DNA of 11,901 nucleotides from Lachnospiraceae bacterium (GTDB taxonomy: Bacteria > Bacillota_A > Clostridia > Lachnospirales > Lachnospiraceae): positions 1-11,901 of the forward strand of contig JAFZQP010000073.1 in NCBI GenBank assembly GCA_017620345.1, in the 5' to 3' direction. Made by a program: the position numbers and the translations under genes. Within the stretch, counting starts at the first letter, position 1. Each line of letters opens with the position of its first letter. Shown here piece after piece: positions 1 through 7,645 of this stretch. The notes below the pieces were generated by a model that ran no database searches, was not told the DNA's origin, and was given only the letters and a program-made list of their open reading frames with translations.

Positions 1-7
1 CCGGAAT

Positions 8-1102
8 TTAGTTGGAAACGACCTGATTTCGTCCGTTTTCCTTACCTTTGTACAGCCTTTTGTCGGCTATCTCGATAAGTGTTTTGACCTTGGATGACGA
101 ATAGTATCCGGAAACCCCGAGCGTGATCGTTACGTGGAGAGTTTTTCCTTCGTAATAGAATTCATAGGCTTCTATTGCAGAACGTATTCTGTTTGCCACC
201 TCTACGGCAATATCCTGTGAATCATTGACGAGTATCAGGAATTCCTCGCCACCCCAGCGGCATACACTGTCCTTGGCTCTGATCTGTGCCGTTATTATCT
301 TACTGATGTTCTGAAGTACAAAATCACCGCAATCGTGGCCGTATGAATCGTTGAATTTCTTAAAGTGGTCTATATCAGCCATGATAAGACTGTAGGGAAT
401 ATCATTGATTATCGCGTTCCTGTGTGTGTGATTAAGGCGCTCATCCATACTTCTTCTGTTAAGGAAGTGCGTGAGCGGATCGTAACTTGCCTCATCTTCA
501 AGACGTTCCTGCTCGCTTTCCATCTTAAGCTGCATCGAGTTGACCTCAACGGCGAACAGAGCAGAGAAAAGGAAAGTTACAGTTATCCCTACGATAATGT
601 TCATATAGCAGAGGAATACTTCGAACCCGATCGCAACATTACCGATTATCGGATCAAATATGTAAGTCACAGCCTTCATGACAAGAAACGCGATCAGGAT
701 GGCTAAACCGGTTGCAAACGGATAACAGAATTTTCTTTTGAATGTCGATATTGAAAAAGCCAGGTAAAATGATACCGGAATAAGTGAAGGAAGATAGAAC
801 ATGAATCCGAACTTCCACCCCACGAATATCGTAGCAAGACATGAGTGGAGGATCACTTCTGTCAAAAGCAGGATGTACATCCTGTTAAAATACTTTATGT
901 CGGATGTCATTCTGGCTACAGCTGCATACATGATAAAAATGGCTGTATTGTATATACCCAGGAAATATGCGCCTATGATATAGAAGGCGACCATGAATAT
1001 AAAGTGGATTATTGAAACTCCGGAGAGAAGTATTGAATATCTTATCGCGTCATAGTTGGTCTGGGAGTCCCCCTGATGCCCATACAACAATTTCTGTAAC
1101 AT
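8..1102 (-). CDS. Membrane-bound diguanylate cyclase (GGDEF domain)
   Basis: Predicted to condense two GTP into cyclic di-GMP at the cytoplasmic face of the membrane. The 364-residue protein has about six hydrophobic segments between residues 22 and 185, a short charged linker (about 188-205), then a complete GGDEF domain (about 205-362). Visible marks are the metal-binding Asp in MADIDHFK (about D243), the GHDCGD turn (255-260), the active-site loop GGEEF (284-288) and the C-terminal ADKRLYKGKENGRNQV. RAKD (275-278) lies five residues before GGEEF, which is the known spacing of the RxxD product-inhibition site, so feedback control by c-di-GMP is likely. I chose the ATG at 1100-1102 because TCCTCC at 1109-1114 (GGAGGA on this strand) sits six bases upstream. 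An in-frame TTG at 1124-1126 lies upstream of that site and is unlikely. The membrane part has no recognised sensor fold, so the input signal is unknown. Transcribed divergently from the neighbouring NusG-domain gene. Confidence 0.93.
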   Translation of the reverse strand: MLQKLLYGHQGDSQTNYDAIRYSILLSGVSIIHFIFMVAFYIIGAYFLGIYNTAIFIMYAAVARMTSDIKYFNRMYILLLTEVILHSCLATIFVGWKFGFMFYLPSLIPVSFYLAFSISTFKRKFCYPFATGLAILIAFLVMKAVTYIFDPIIGNVAIGFEVFLCYMNIIVGITVTFLFSALFAVEVNSMQLKMESEQERLEDEASYDPLTHFLNRRSMDERLNHTHRNAIINDIPYSLIMADIDHFKKFNDSYGHDCGDFVLQNISKIITAQIRAKDSVCRWGGEEFLILVNDSQDIAVEVANRIRSAIEAYEFYYEGKTLHVTITLGVSGYYSSSKVKTLIEIADKRLYKGKENGRNQVVSN

Positions 1103-1108
1103 GATAAA

Positions 1109-1114
1109 TCCTCC
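1109..1114 (-). promoter_or_regulatory. Ribosome binding site of the GGDEF gene
   Basis: Reads GGAGGA on the minus strand, six bases before the ATG at 1102. It fixes the start and excludes the TTG eight codons upstream. Confidence 0.85.
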
Positions 1115-1125
1115 AATCGAAGTCA

Positions 1126-1134
1126 ATTATATCA
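1126..1134 (-). promoter_or_regulatory. Extended -10 promoter element for the GGDEF gene
   Basis: On the minus strand this reads TGATATAAT: a perfect TATAAT with the TG of an extended -10 element. No good -35 hexamer is found 16-18 bases further upstream, which fits a promoter relying on the extended -10. The predicted transcript would start around 1119, leaving a leader of about 17 bases that contains the GGAGGA site. Inferred from sequence only. Confidence 0.6.
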
Positions 1135-1152
1135 CCATGAAACCAAAAAATC

Positions 1153-1181
1153 TTTACAAACATATGTTCGCGTAGTATGAT
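1153..1181 (+). promoter_or_regulatory. Promoter for the NusG-domain / Gx / ruvAB run
   Basis: TTTACA at 1153-1158 and TATGAT at 1176-1181 are separated by 17 bases, a good vegetative sigma factor match. Transcription would begin about seven bases after the -10, at 1188-1189, which coincides with the ATG at 1189. The spacer contains the 10-base palindrome AACATATGTT (1159-1168), a possible operator half or chance. Confidence 0.6.
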
Positions 1182-1188
1182 ATGACAT

Positions 1189-1551
1189 ATGAATAAGCGT
1201 GACATGATACTGATCATTGCGGTCCTGATCTTCGGTGCTTTGGCCTATATATGTCTTGACAGTAACACCGTTGGAGGAGAAGCCGACATCTACGTAAGAG
1301 GGGAACTGTATGGAAGTTACGACCTGTCGGCCACGCAGACCGTTCATATTGAGCATGATAACGGTATCATCAATGATATAGAGATATCAGACGGAAGTAT
1401 TTACATGAAGTATTCCAATTGCATAGGGAAACAGTGTATGCATACGGGCAGGATCAGTCATAACAATGAATCCATATGCTGTGCACCGGCCGGACTTATC
1501 ATTACGGTCAGGTCTAAGGAAGGATCGGATTATGATGCGGTCACGAAGTAA
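1189..1551 (+). CDS. NusG domain II-containing membrane-anchored protein
   Basis: A 120-residue protein with one N-terminal hydrophobic anchor (about residues 5-22) and an extracytoplasmic domain resembling NusG domain II. The family hallmark is visible: C78-x4-C83 followed by HTG, then C97-C98 and a Pro near 100, as in the usual C-x4-C-x-H-x-G ... C-x-P pattern. The exact role is not established. In Clostridia this protein commonly sits next to a Gx transporter family protein and sometimes flavin-attachment genes, so a role in a membrane redox or transport unit is possible (inference). The start at 1189 gives an N-terminus typical of the family, but it has no Shine-Dalgarno sequence, and the promoter's -10 box lies only seven bases upstream, so translation may be leaderless. 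Its 3' end overlaps the next gene by about 20 bases, implying co-transcription. Confidence 0.82.
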   Translation: MNKRDMILIIAVLIFGALAYICLDSNTVGGEADIYVRGELYGSYDLSATQTVHIEHDNGIINDIEISDGSIYMKYSNCIGKQCMHTGRISHNNESICCAPAGLIITVRSKEGSDYDAVTK

Positions 1552-2038
1552 TAAGATCACGACATGTGCGGCGTTTACTGCTCTCGGTCTGATCCTCGGA
1601 TATATTGAAACTTTTATGGTTATACCGATAAATGTCCCCGGAATACGTATAGGACTGGCAAACATCATCACGGTACTTTGCCTGTATACGATCGGGCCGG
1701 CATATACGGCAACTGTCCTGTTTTTAAGGATAACTTTGTCTGCAGTTCTATTCGGAAGCCCGGTTTCTTTTGCTTACAGCTTAACGGGAGCTGTTGCGGC
1801 ATTTTTCGGGATGCTCATGATGAAACGGCTTGGATTTTCCATATACGGAGTAAGTTTTTGCGGAGCGATACTGCATAACATCTTTCAGACGACAGTAGCC
1901 TATTTTATGGTAAGGTCTATATATGTTTTTTCCTATCTGCCGGTGCTGATATTGTGGGGTGCGTTTGCGGGACTGCTTATCGGATTTCTGGCGGATATGA
2001 TGAACAGAAGACTAGGGAATATCATAACGGGAGGATAG
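1532..2038 (+). CDS. Gx transporter family protein (annotated elsewhere as heptaprenyl diphosphate synthase component I)
   Basis: A 168-residue, almost entirely hydrophobic protein with about five membrane helices. The sequence PGIRIGLANI (36-45) matches the conserved block of the family Hpre_diP_synt_I / COG4769. The older name implies an isoprenoid enzyme, but the protein has no DDxxD-type prenyl synthase motif and looks like a small integral membrane transporter component, resembling ECF substrate-binding subunits. The substrate is unknown. I placed the start at 1532, behind AAGGAAGGA (1516-1524) with seven bases of spacing; the ATG at 1535 is equally possible. An open frame extends upstream to 1466 inside the previous gene, but that extension is hydrophilic and has no ribosome binding site. 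The gene ends in TAG, which shows that TAG is read as stop in this genome. The ruvA ribosome binding site overlaps its last codons. Confidence 0.8.
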   Translation: MMRSRSNKITTCAAFTALGLILGYIETFMVIPINVPGIRIGLANIITVLCLYTIGPAYTATVLFLRITLSAVLFGSPVSFAYSLTGAVAAFFGMLMMKRLGFSIYGVSFCGAILHNIFQTTVAYFMVRSIYVFSYLPVLILWGAFAGLLIGFLADMMNRRLGNIITGG

Positions 2039-2041
2039 ATA

Positions 2042-2644
2042 ATGATAGGGTATATTAAGGGTGAGGTTGCTGCCATATATGATGACAGGCTGATACTCGA
2101 GACCGGTGGAATAGGATACAACATATATATGCCGGCCAGCTGTCTTGAACTTATAGAGGGGATAGGTTCAAACGCCAAGATTTATACGTATCTTTGCGTA
2201 AGAGATGATGCGATGCTCCTTTACGGTTTTCTTACCAAGGATGATCTTGATCTGTACAGGCTCCTCATATCTGTCGGCGGTATCGGTCCGAAGGGCGGAC
2301 TGTCGCTTCTTTCGGCTATGACGGCCGATGAACTCAAATTTGCCATAATGTCCGGTGATGTCAAGCAGATAGCCAAGGCTCCGGGGATCGGCGCCAAGAC
2401 GGCCCAGCGTGTCATAATAGATCTTAAGGACAAGATAGATCTTGTTTCGGAGTTTGAAGACAGGTTTACCGATCCCGGTAGGAGTTCAGCAGACAGTTTG
2501 TCATCTGTTAAGGAAGAAGCAGCTCTGGCACTCGTGGCGCTCGGATATTCACAGACAGATGCATACAAAGCCGTTAAGAATGCAGCCGGAGATGATGTTG
2601 AAACTATATTAAAGAGTGCGCTTTCGGTCATTTCACAACTATAA
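2042..2644 (+). CDS. ruvA: Holliday junction branch migration protein RuvA
   Basis: RuvA tetramers hold the four-way DNA junction open and position RuvB motors on two arms during recombinational repair. The 200-residue length is typical. The N-terminal OB-fold opens with MIGYIKGEV. Two helix-hairpin-helix DNA-binding motifs follow: SVGGIGPK (77-84) and APGIGAKTAQR (113-123), the latter continuing into DLKDK. A Ser/Glu-rich flexible linker (about 138-155) leads to the C-terminal RuvB-binding domain (EAALALVALGYS, 159-170). The start is supported by GGGAGG at 2029-2034 seven to eight bases upstream. It begins three bases after the Gx transporter stop and ends nine bases before ruvB. ruvC, often upstream of ruvA in other bacteria, is not adjacent here. 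Confidence 0.97.
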   Translation: MIGYIKGEVAAIYDDRLILETGGIGYNIYMPASCLELIEGIGSNAKIYTYLCVRDDAMLLYGFLTKDDLDLYRLLISVGGIGPKGGLSLLSAMTADELKFAIMSGDVKQIAKAPGIGAKTAQRVIIDLKDKIDLVSEFEDRFTDPGRSSADSLSSVKEEAALALVALGYSQTDAYKAVKNAAGDDVETILKSALSVISQL

Positions 2645-2653
2645 GGACAGATC

Positions 2654-3661
2654 ATGAAAAGAACGATAGAAACAAATCTTACGGAAGAAGATATCAAGAT
2701 AGAAGGGAGTCTGCGGCCACAAAGACTGGATGATTATATCGGTCAGGAGAAGGCCAAGCAAAATCTCAGGGTATATATCGAAGCAGCCAAACAGCGTCAT
2801 GATACACTCGATCATGTATTATTTTATGGGCCTCCCGGACTTGGCAAGACGACACTTGCATGTATAATCGCCAACGAGATGGGCGTACATATCAAGACTA
2901 CGAGCGGTCCGGCAATAGAGAAGCCGGGTGAGATAGCAGCCATACTCAACGGACTTTCCGAAGGGGATGTTCTGTTTATAGATGAGATACACCGACTGAA
3001 CAGGCAGGTGGAAGAGGTTCTGTATCCTGCAATGGAAGATTATGCCATTGACATCATGGTCGGAAAGGGACCTACCGCCAGGTCTATAAGGCTTGATCTT
3101 CCGAAGTTTACTCTTGTGGGAGCAACGACAAGAGCCGGCCTTCTTACCGCACCGCTTCGCGACAGATTCGGAGTTCTTCACAGACTTGAATTTTATGATC
3201 CCTCAGAGCTTGCGACGATAATCAGGCATTCCGCGAAGATACTCGGTGTTGAGATAGAATCAAGCGGAGCATTCGAACTGGCAAGGAGGAGCAGAGGAAC
3301 TCCCAGACTTGCAAACCGTCTTTTAAAGAGAGTAAGGGATTTCGCCCAGGTAAGACATGACGGGATCATTACAGAGTCTGTTGCTGTAGAAGCACTCGAT
3401 CTGATGGGTGTGGATCCAATGGGACTTGATCCGGCGGACAGAAATATGCTCCTGACGATGATACACAAGTTTTCCGGCGGTCCTGTCGGACTGGATACGA
3501 TAGCTGCCGCAATAGGTGAAGATGCGGGAACAATATCAGATGTTATCGAACCTTACCTTATTCAGAACGGGTTTATCAACAGAACACCGCAGGGAAGAGT
3601 GGTCACGCCGCAGTGTTATGAACATTTCGGCCTTTGTGCTCCGGGGGATGACTCCAAATAA
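2654..3661 (+). CDS. ruvB: Holliday junction branch migration helicase RuvB
   Basis: Hexameric AAA+ ATPase that pumps DNA through the RuvA-bound junction. The 335-residue length and domain order match the family. An N-terminal [11 protein letters not shown] leads into Walker A GPPGLGKT (59-66), Walker [10 protein letters not shown] (107-115), sensor 1 GATTR (156-160), the arginine-finger region APLRDRFG (166-173) and a C-terminal winged-helix domain with [16 protein letters not shown] and RTPQGR. All catalytic motifs are intact. The start ATG follows AAGGA (2643-2647) by six bases and lies nine bases after ruvA, so the two are translationally linked. No hairpin terminator is visible after the stop; the zapA promoter starts within four bases of it. 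Confidence 0.98.
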   Translation: MKRTIETNLTEEDIKIEGSLRPQRLDDYIGQEKAKQNLRVYIEAAKQRHDTLDHVLFYGPPGLGKTTLACIIANEMGVHIKTTSGPAIEKPGEIAAILNGLSEGDVLFIDEIHRLNRQVEEVLYPAMEDYAIDIMVGKGPTARSIRLDLPKFTLVGATTRAGLLTAPLRDRFGVLHRLEFYDPSELATIIRHSAKILGVEIESSGAFELARRSRGTPRLANRLLKRVRDFAQVRHDGIITESVAVEALDLMGVDPMGLDPADRNMLLTMIHKFSGGPVGLDTIAAAIGEDAGTISDVIEPYLIQNGFINRTPQGRVVTPQCYEHFGLCAPGDDSK

Positions 3662-3664
3662 TGG

Positions 3665-3692
3665 TTGTTTTATTCATTTAATCTGATATAAT
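3665..3692 (+). promoter_or_regulatory. Promoter for zapA
   Basis: TTGTTT (3665-3670) and TATAAT (3687-3692) are separated by 16 bases, and TG one base before the -10 gives an extended element (TGATATAAT). Transcription would start near 3699, giving a leader of about 33 bases. zapA could therefore be expressed independently of ruvAB as well as by read-through. Confidence 0.65.
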
Positions 3693-3720
3693 CTATGAAG
3701 ATAAAAGATGAACAGATCAC

Positions 3721-3726
3721 AGGAGG
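3721..3726 (+). promoter_or_regulatory. Ribosome binding site of zapA
   Basis: Perfect AGGAGG, five bases before the ATG at 3732. It argues against the in-frame ATG at 3708, which lies upstream of it. Confidence 0.85.
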
Positions 3727-3731
3727 CACAG

Positions 3732-4079
3732 ATGGGCTCGAACAATGATATCGAAGTCGTTATAGGTGGTAAAGTCATCACCCTTAGCGGTAGCGAGAGC
3801 GAGGAATACTTACAGAAGGTTTCTTCATATATAAACAATAAGATCGCCGAATACAACAATGTGGATTCATTCAGAAGACAGCCGGCGGACATGCAGAATG
3901 TATTACTTCTTTTGAATATCGCGGATGATTATTTCAAGATCAAAAAAGAGGTTGATGCTCTGCAGGATGAGATAGATGCCAAAGATCGTGAACTATATGA
4001 CCTCAAGCATGAACTCATAGCATCGCAGATCAAGCTTGAGAGCAGAGAGAAGCAGATCAAGAGTATCCAGGGAAAGTGA
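3732..4079 (+). CDS. zapA: Cell division protein ZapA
   Basis: ZapA cross-links FtsZ filaments and stabilises the Z-ring at midcell. The 115-residue protein has the family's N-terminal globular domain (DIEVVIGGK, 6-14, then a helix with EEYLQKVSSYINNKI, 24-38, and VLLLLNIADDY, 57-67) followed by a charged helical coiled coil (about 66-112) that mediates tetramer formation. It is slightly longer than many ZapA proteins because of the coiled coil. The start is set by AGGAGG at 3721-3726. In many Clostridia zapA directly precedes a U32 peptidase gene, as here. It has its own promoter and is followed by a strong terminator, so it is probably a one-gene transcript, or the last gene of the ruvAB transcript. 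Confidence 0.88.
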   Translation: MGSNNDIEVVIGGKVITLSGSESEEYLQKVSSYINNKIAEYNNVDSFRRQPADMQNVLLLLNIADDYFKIKKEVDALQDEIDAKDRELYDLKHELIASQIKLESREKQIKSIQGK

Positions 4080-4085
4080 TCACGC

Positions 4086-4110
4086 AGGATGTCTTCGGAC
4101 ATCCTTTTTT
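4086..4110 (+). terminator. Intrinsic terminator after zapA
   Basis: A seven-pair perfect stem, GGATGTC (4087-4093) with GACATCC (4098-4104), closes a TTCG loop and is followed by six T. The C(UUCG)G tetraloop is an exceptionally stable hairpin type. A further A-T pair (4086/4105) is possible. It begins six bases after the zapA stop and ends 27 bases before the U32 gene. Confidence 0.93.
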
Positions 4111-4137
4111 ATTATCGACAGGATCAGTATATAACAT

Positions 4138-6273
4138 ATGGATCAAAAGCATGTGGAATTACTCGCACCTGCGGGGTCATACGAATGTTTTATCGCAGCA
4201 GTTAATGCCGGAGCGGATGCTGTTTATCTCGGCCTGGACCGATTCGGGGCAAGAGCATCGGCAGTTAACTTTTCAATTGATGAACTAAAGGAAGCACTTG
4301 ATGCTGCGCATATCCGGAACAGGAAGATATATCTTACAGTTAACACCCTGTTTAAAGACAGCGAGATCGATGAACTGTATGATCTTCTGTATGAGCCGTA
4401 TATTTGGGGCCTTGATGGCGTCATAGTTCAGGATATCGGAGTGATGTCAGCGCTTGTCAGGATGTTCCCGGATCTTCCGATACATGTCAGTACGCAGGCT
4501 GCCATAACCGGAAGAGAGGGAATAGAATATCTGAAGGATCTTGGGATCGTAAGGGTCGTTCCGGCAAGAGAACTGTCGCTTGATGAGATCAGAAGTATCG
4601 CAGACAGTTCCGGCGTCCGGATCGAATGTTTTATACACGGAAGCTTATGTTATTCTTATTCCGGAAAATGTCTCATGTCGTCTTTTATCGGAGGCAGGAG
4701 CGGGAACAGGGGAAGATGTGCTCAGCCAAGCAGACTTTCTTACAATGACAGATATCTTCTGAGCCTTAAAGATCTTTGTGTCATAGATATCATCCCACAG
4801 CTTATTGAGGCCGGGATCAGTTCTTTTAAGATCGAAGGGCGCATGAAAAACAGTGACTATGTACATTCCGTGACTTCAATTTACAGGAAATACATCGATA
4901 TGTACCTTGCAGGAAGGAAATACATTATCGATCCGGATGATAAGCGTAAACTCCTTTCGTCATACACAAGAGGCGGGAACTGCGAAGGTTACTATAATTG
5001 CCATAACGGGCGCCATATGATAACCGAAGGCTCCCCGTCTTATGCTTCGGAAAATGATACATCCATCAATATGGAAAAAGCCGTATATCCGGTCGCGGTA
5101 AAGGTAAAATGCGATATTTCCAAGGATACGGAAGCAGTTATAACGGTATATGATGACAATGACAGCGTGACCGTCAGGACCGGGATAGTGCCTGAGACGG
5201 CCAAAAATCATATGCTTTCAGATGGCAGCATAAGGAAACAGATCGTCAGATCCGGAGGAAGCGGGTTTGATATAATCGATTGCGATATCACATTCGACGA
5301 AGGTCTTTTTCTTCCGAACGGGAAGCTTAACGAGATACGAAGGCTGGGACTGGAAGCATTCGGAAGGCTGATATCACTACGACATCACAGAAACGATGCA
5401 TCACAAAGGCTCATTATAAATGAACGATCCGGAACGGAAGATAATACGAAATGTCCCGTCGTAAATGCAAGCGTGCTGAATAAAGAACAGTTTGAAGCCG
5501 CTCTTTTTACCGGTGCGGATTCAGTAACGATCCCTATGAGCTGTCTTGATGCAGACCGCATTAACGATCTTGATCTTCGTGGAAAGAAATTATATATCGC
5601 GCTGCCGTATGTGATAAGGGAAGAAGGAAAAGCTAACAGTACAAAAAGCGTAACGGCATATATCTCGGAATGTATGAAATCCGGCAAAGTTTCCGGTTTT
5701 TACGTATCAAACCTTGAATCCGTTTCGATATTAAAGCAGGCGGGTTATGAAGGAGAGATAAAAGCTGATCTGCATGTGTATGCATATAATACACTTGCAT
5801 ATGAATATTTCAGGGAACATGGGATTACAGGAACTACCGTTCCTGTCAAACTTAACGAAAAAGAGCTCATAAGACGCGGCATTACAGGAGAGGAACTTAT
5901 AATATACGGACGGCTTCCTATGATGATCAGTGCCAATTGCGTATACAATACGATGAACGAATGCAGGCAGGATCTAAACGGTCATGGGTTATATATCGAG
6001 GACAGGAAGAAAGAAAAACTGTTTATAGAATGCAGGTGCAGTGAATGCACGAATGTGATCTATAACAGTGTAAGACTGTGCATAACGGATGAGAGCAGGC
6101 TGTTTGACCGTATAAGGCCTTCATCAGTAAGATTTGCCTTTACCGATGAAAGCGGCCATCAGGTACGGAGCATACTTGAAAGATATCTAGCTGCAAGGTG
6201 CCCAAACGGTGCAACATGTGAAAATATCACGGATAAATACACACGAGGACATATAAGAAGAGGTATTGAATAA
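4138..6273 (+). CDS. U32 family peptidase with C-terminal DUF3656-like region
   Basis: A 711-residue protein. The N-terminal barrel opens with ELLAPAGS (7-14) and AGADAVYLG (24-32), as expected for U32. The family signature E-C-F-I-H-G-S-L-C...C-L-M-S is at about 163-181, and KIEGRMK is at 231-237. Characterised U32 members (RlhA, TrhP, UbiU/UbiV) are mostly RNA- or ubiquinone-hydroxylation proteins that carry Fe-S clusters, so 'peptidase' may be a historical label. RlhA-type 23S rRNA hydroxylation is the closest known role (inference). Cluster-type cysteines C171-x6-C178-x15-C194 are present, but the Cys usually four residues later is Ser198; C214 follows. The long C-terminal region (about 390-711) resembles the DUF3656 architecture and ends with further Cys pairs (RCSEC). 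The ATG at 4138 is favoured because U32 proteins start this close to ELLAPAG, although no Shine-Dalgarno sequence precedes it. It is separated from ftsW by three bases. Confidence 0.85.
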   Translation: MDQKHVELLAPAGSYECFIAAVNAGADAVYLGLDRFGARASAVNFSIDELKEALDAAHIRNRKIYLTVNTLFKDSEIDELYDLLYEPYIWGLDGVIVQDIGVMSALVRMFPDLPIHVSTQAAITGREGIEYLKDLGIVRVVPARELSLDEIRSIADSSGVRIECFIHGSLCYSYSGKCLMSSFIGGRSGNRGRCAQPSRLSYNDRYLLSLKDLCVIDIIPQLIEAGISSFKIEGRMKNSDYVHSVTSIYRKYIDMYLAGRKYIIDPDDKRKLLSSYTRGGNCEGYYNCHNGRHMITEGSPSYASENDTSINMEKAVYPVAVKVKCDISKDTEAVITVYDDNDSVTVRTGIVPETAKNHMLSDGSIRKQIVRSGGSGFDIIDCDITFDEGLFLPNGKLNEIRRLGLEAFGRLISLRHHRNDASQRLIINERSGTEDNTKCPVVNASVLNKEQFEAALFTGADSVTIPMSCLDADRINDLDLRGKKLYIALPYVIREEGKANSTKSVTAYISECMKSGKVSGFYVSNLESVSILKQAGYEGEIKADLHVYAYNTLAYEYFREHGITGTTVPVKLNEKELIRRGITGEELIIYGRLPMMISANCVYNTMNECRQDLNGHGLYIEDRKKEKLFIECRCSECTNVIYNSVRLCITDESRLFDRIRPSSVRFAFTDESGHQVRSILERYLAARCPNGATCENITDKYTRGHIRRGIE

Positions 6274-6276
6274 TTT

Positions 6277-7641
6277 ATGGAAAGGATAATCATTGAGATC
6301 TCCCGATATCTGATGATAATCTGCATGTCGGTATATACGATCCAGTGCTTTGCGGTTTTCCGTTTTGGAAATGAATATGACCGCAAGGGTATATACCTGC
6401 GCCAGAATTTCTTCATGGTATTTATACATTTCCTCGGCTTCCTGTCACTGTATGCACAAAAGGGCGACATTCGGTACCTTCGGGCCTATCTGATACAGCA
6501 GATTGGCATATTGGCGATCCTTGCGGCATACAGGCTCATATATCCAAGGGCCAATACGCTGATAATAAATAACATGTGTATGCTTATCACGATAGGACTT
6601 CTGATCCTGACAAGGATCTCCTATAACAAGGCAATGAGACAGTTTTATATAGTTCTCGGATCGGCAGCCGTTACACTTATTGTTCCGTTTATAATCAGCA
6701 GGATCAGATTTTTCGAAAAGTTTAAATGGGCATATGTGATAGTCGGGATAGGATCTCTAATGGCGGTCCTGGCATTTTCAACCGTTATAAACGGTTCCAA
6801 ACTGAACATTCATATAGCCAGTTATACGTTCCAGCCGTCTGAATATGTGAAGATAATATTTGTGTTTGCCATTGCTTCGATACTTTCGCAAAGTCACAGG
6901 CTGAAGGATATACTGATAAGTGCCGCTATAGCTGCGGTTCATGTTTTATTGCTTGTTGCATCAAAGGATCTTGGAAGTGCCATAATATTCTTTGTTGTTT
7001 ACTTTGCGATGCTGTATGCCGCGAGCAGAAACATACTGTATTATCTCATAGGATTTCTTGCCGGAGGCGTTGGTGCATATGCCGGCTATAAACTGTTCAG
7101 ACATGTCAGGGTAAGAGTCACGGCTTTTCTTGACCCGATGGGTAATATAACCGATGCAGGCTATCAGATAGCACAGAGCCTCTTTGCCATAGGTACCGGA
7201 GGATGGCTCGGAATGGGAATAGGACAGGGTGCGCCCGATACGATACCGGTAGTGGCGGCCGATTTTGTATTTGCCGCGATATGCGAAGAACTCGGAGTGG
7301 TGTTCGGAATGTGTCTGATACTGTTATGCCTGTCATGTTTTATCATGTTCATGAACATAGCCATGAAATTTGAAGATCCTTTCTTTAAGCTTGTTGCGCT
7401 CGGATTGTCCGTTTCATATATATTCCAGGTGTTCCTGACTGTAGGAGGCGTGATCAAGTTCATTCCGCTTACAGGTGTAACGCTGCCTCTTGTCAGTTAC
7501 GGAGGAACGAGCGTAGCAGTCACGTGCTGCGTGTTCGCGGTTATACAGGGATTGTACATCAGTAAAGGAAAGGATAATCAAAGACCGGTCACGCCGGATG
7601 ATTTTAAGACGGAAAAACTTGCGATCGTCGATCTGGGATAA
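6277..7641 (+). CDS. FtsW/RodA/SpoVE family (SEDS) peptidoglycan glycosyltransferase
   Basis: SEDS proteins polymerise lipid II into glycan strands and work with a cognate class B PBP. This 454-residue multi-pass protein has ten or so hydrophobic segments. Conserved blocks are QPSEYVK (186-192), the catalytic-region SKDLGSA with D231 (equivalent to the essential Asp of RodA), GYQIAQSLFAIGTGGWLG (295-312), DFVFAAICEELG (329-340) and PLTGVTLPLVSYGG (398-411). All are intact. Sequence alone does not separate FtsW from RodA or SpoVE. The pairing with a small PBP downstream resembles the rodA-pbpA arrangement of Actinobacteria. Its ribosome binding site is weak: AGAAGAGG (6256-6263) lies 13 bases from the ATG, so translation is probably coupled to the U32 gene ending three bases before. 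The PBP gene starts four bases after its stop. Confidence 0.93.
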   Translation: MERIIIEISRYLMIICMSVYTIQCFAVFRFGNEYDRKGIYLRQNFFMVFIHFLGFLSLYAQKGDIRYLRAYLIQQIGILAILAAYRLIYPRANTLIINNMCMLITIGLLILTRISYNKAMRQFYIVLGSAAVTLIVPFIISRIRFFEKFKWAYVIVGIGSLMAVLAFSTVINGSKLNIHIASYTFQPSEYVKIIFVFAIASILSQSHRLKDILISAAIAAVHVLLLVASKDLGSAIIFFVVYFAMLYAASRNILYYLIGFLAGGVGAYAGYKLFRHVRVRVTAFLDPMGNITDAGYQIAQSLFAIGTGGWLGMGIGQGAPDTIPVVAADFVFAAICEELGVVFGMCLILLCLSCFIMFMNIAMKFEDPFFKLVALGLSVSYIFQVFLTVGGVIKFIPLTGVTLPLVSYGGTSVAVTCCVFAVIQGLYISKGKDNQRPVTPDDFKTEKLAIVDLG

Positions 7642-7645
7642 AGAC

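Noticed and set aside
365..706. Open frame of 113 codons on the plus strand
   Set aside because: It lies antisense inside the GGDEF gene, which has all its motifs; the translated product resembles no family and has no ribosome binding site.
2221..2697. Open frame of 158 codons on the minus strand
   Set aside because: It is antisense to ruvA and the start of ruvB, is Ser-rich as expected of a shadow frame, and has no supporting signals.
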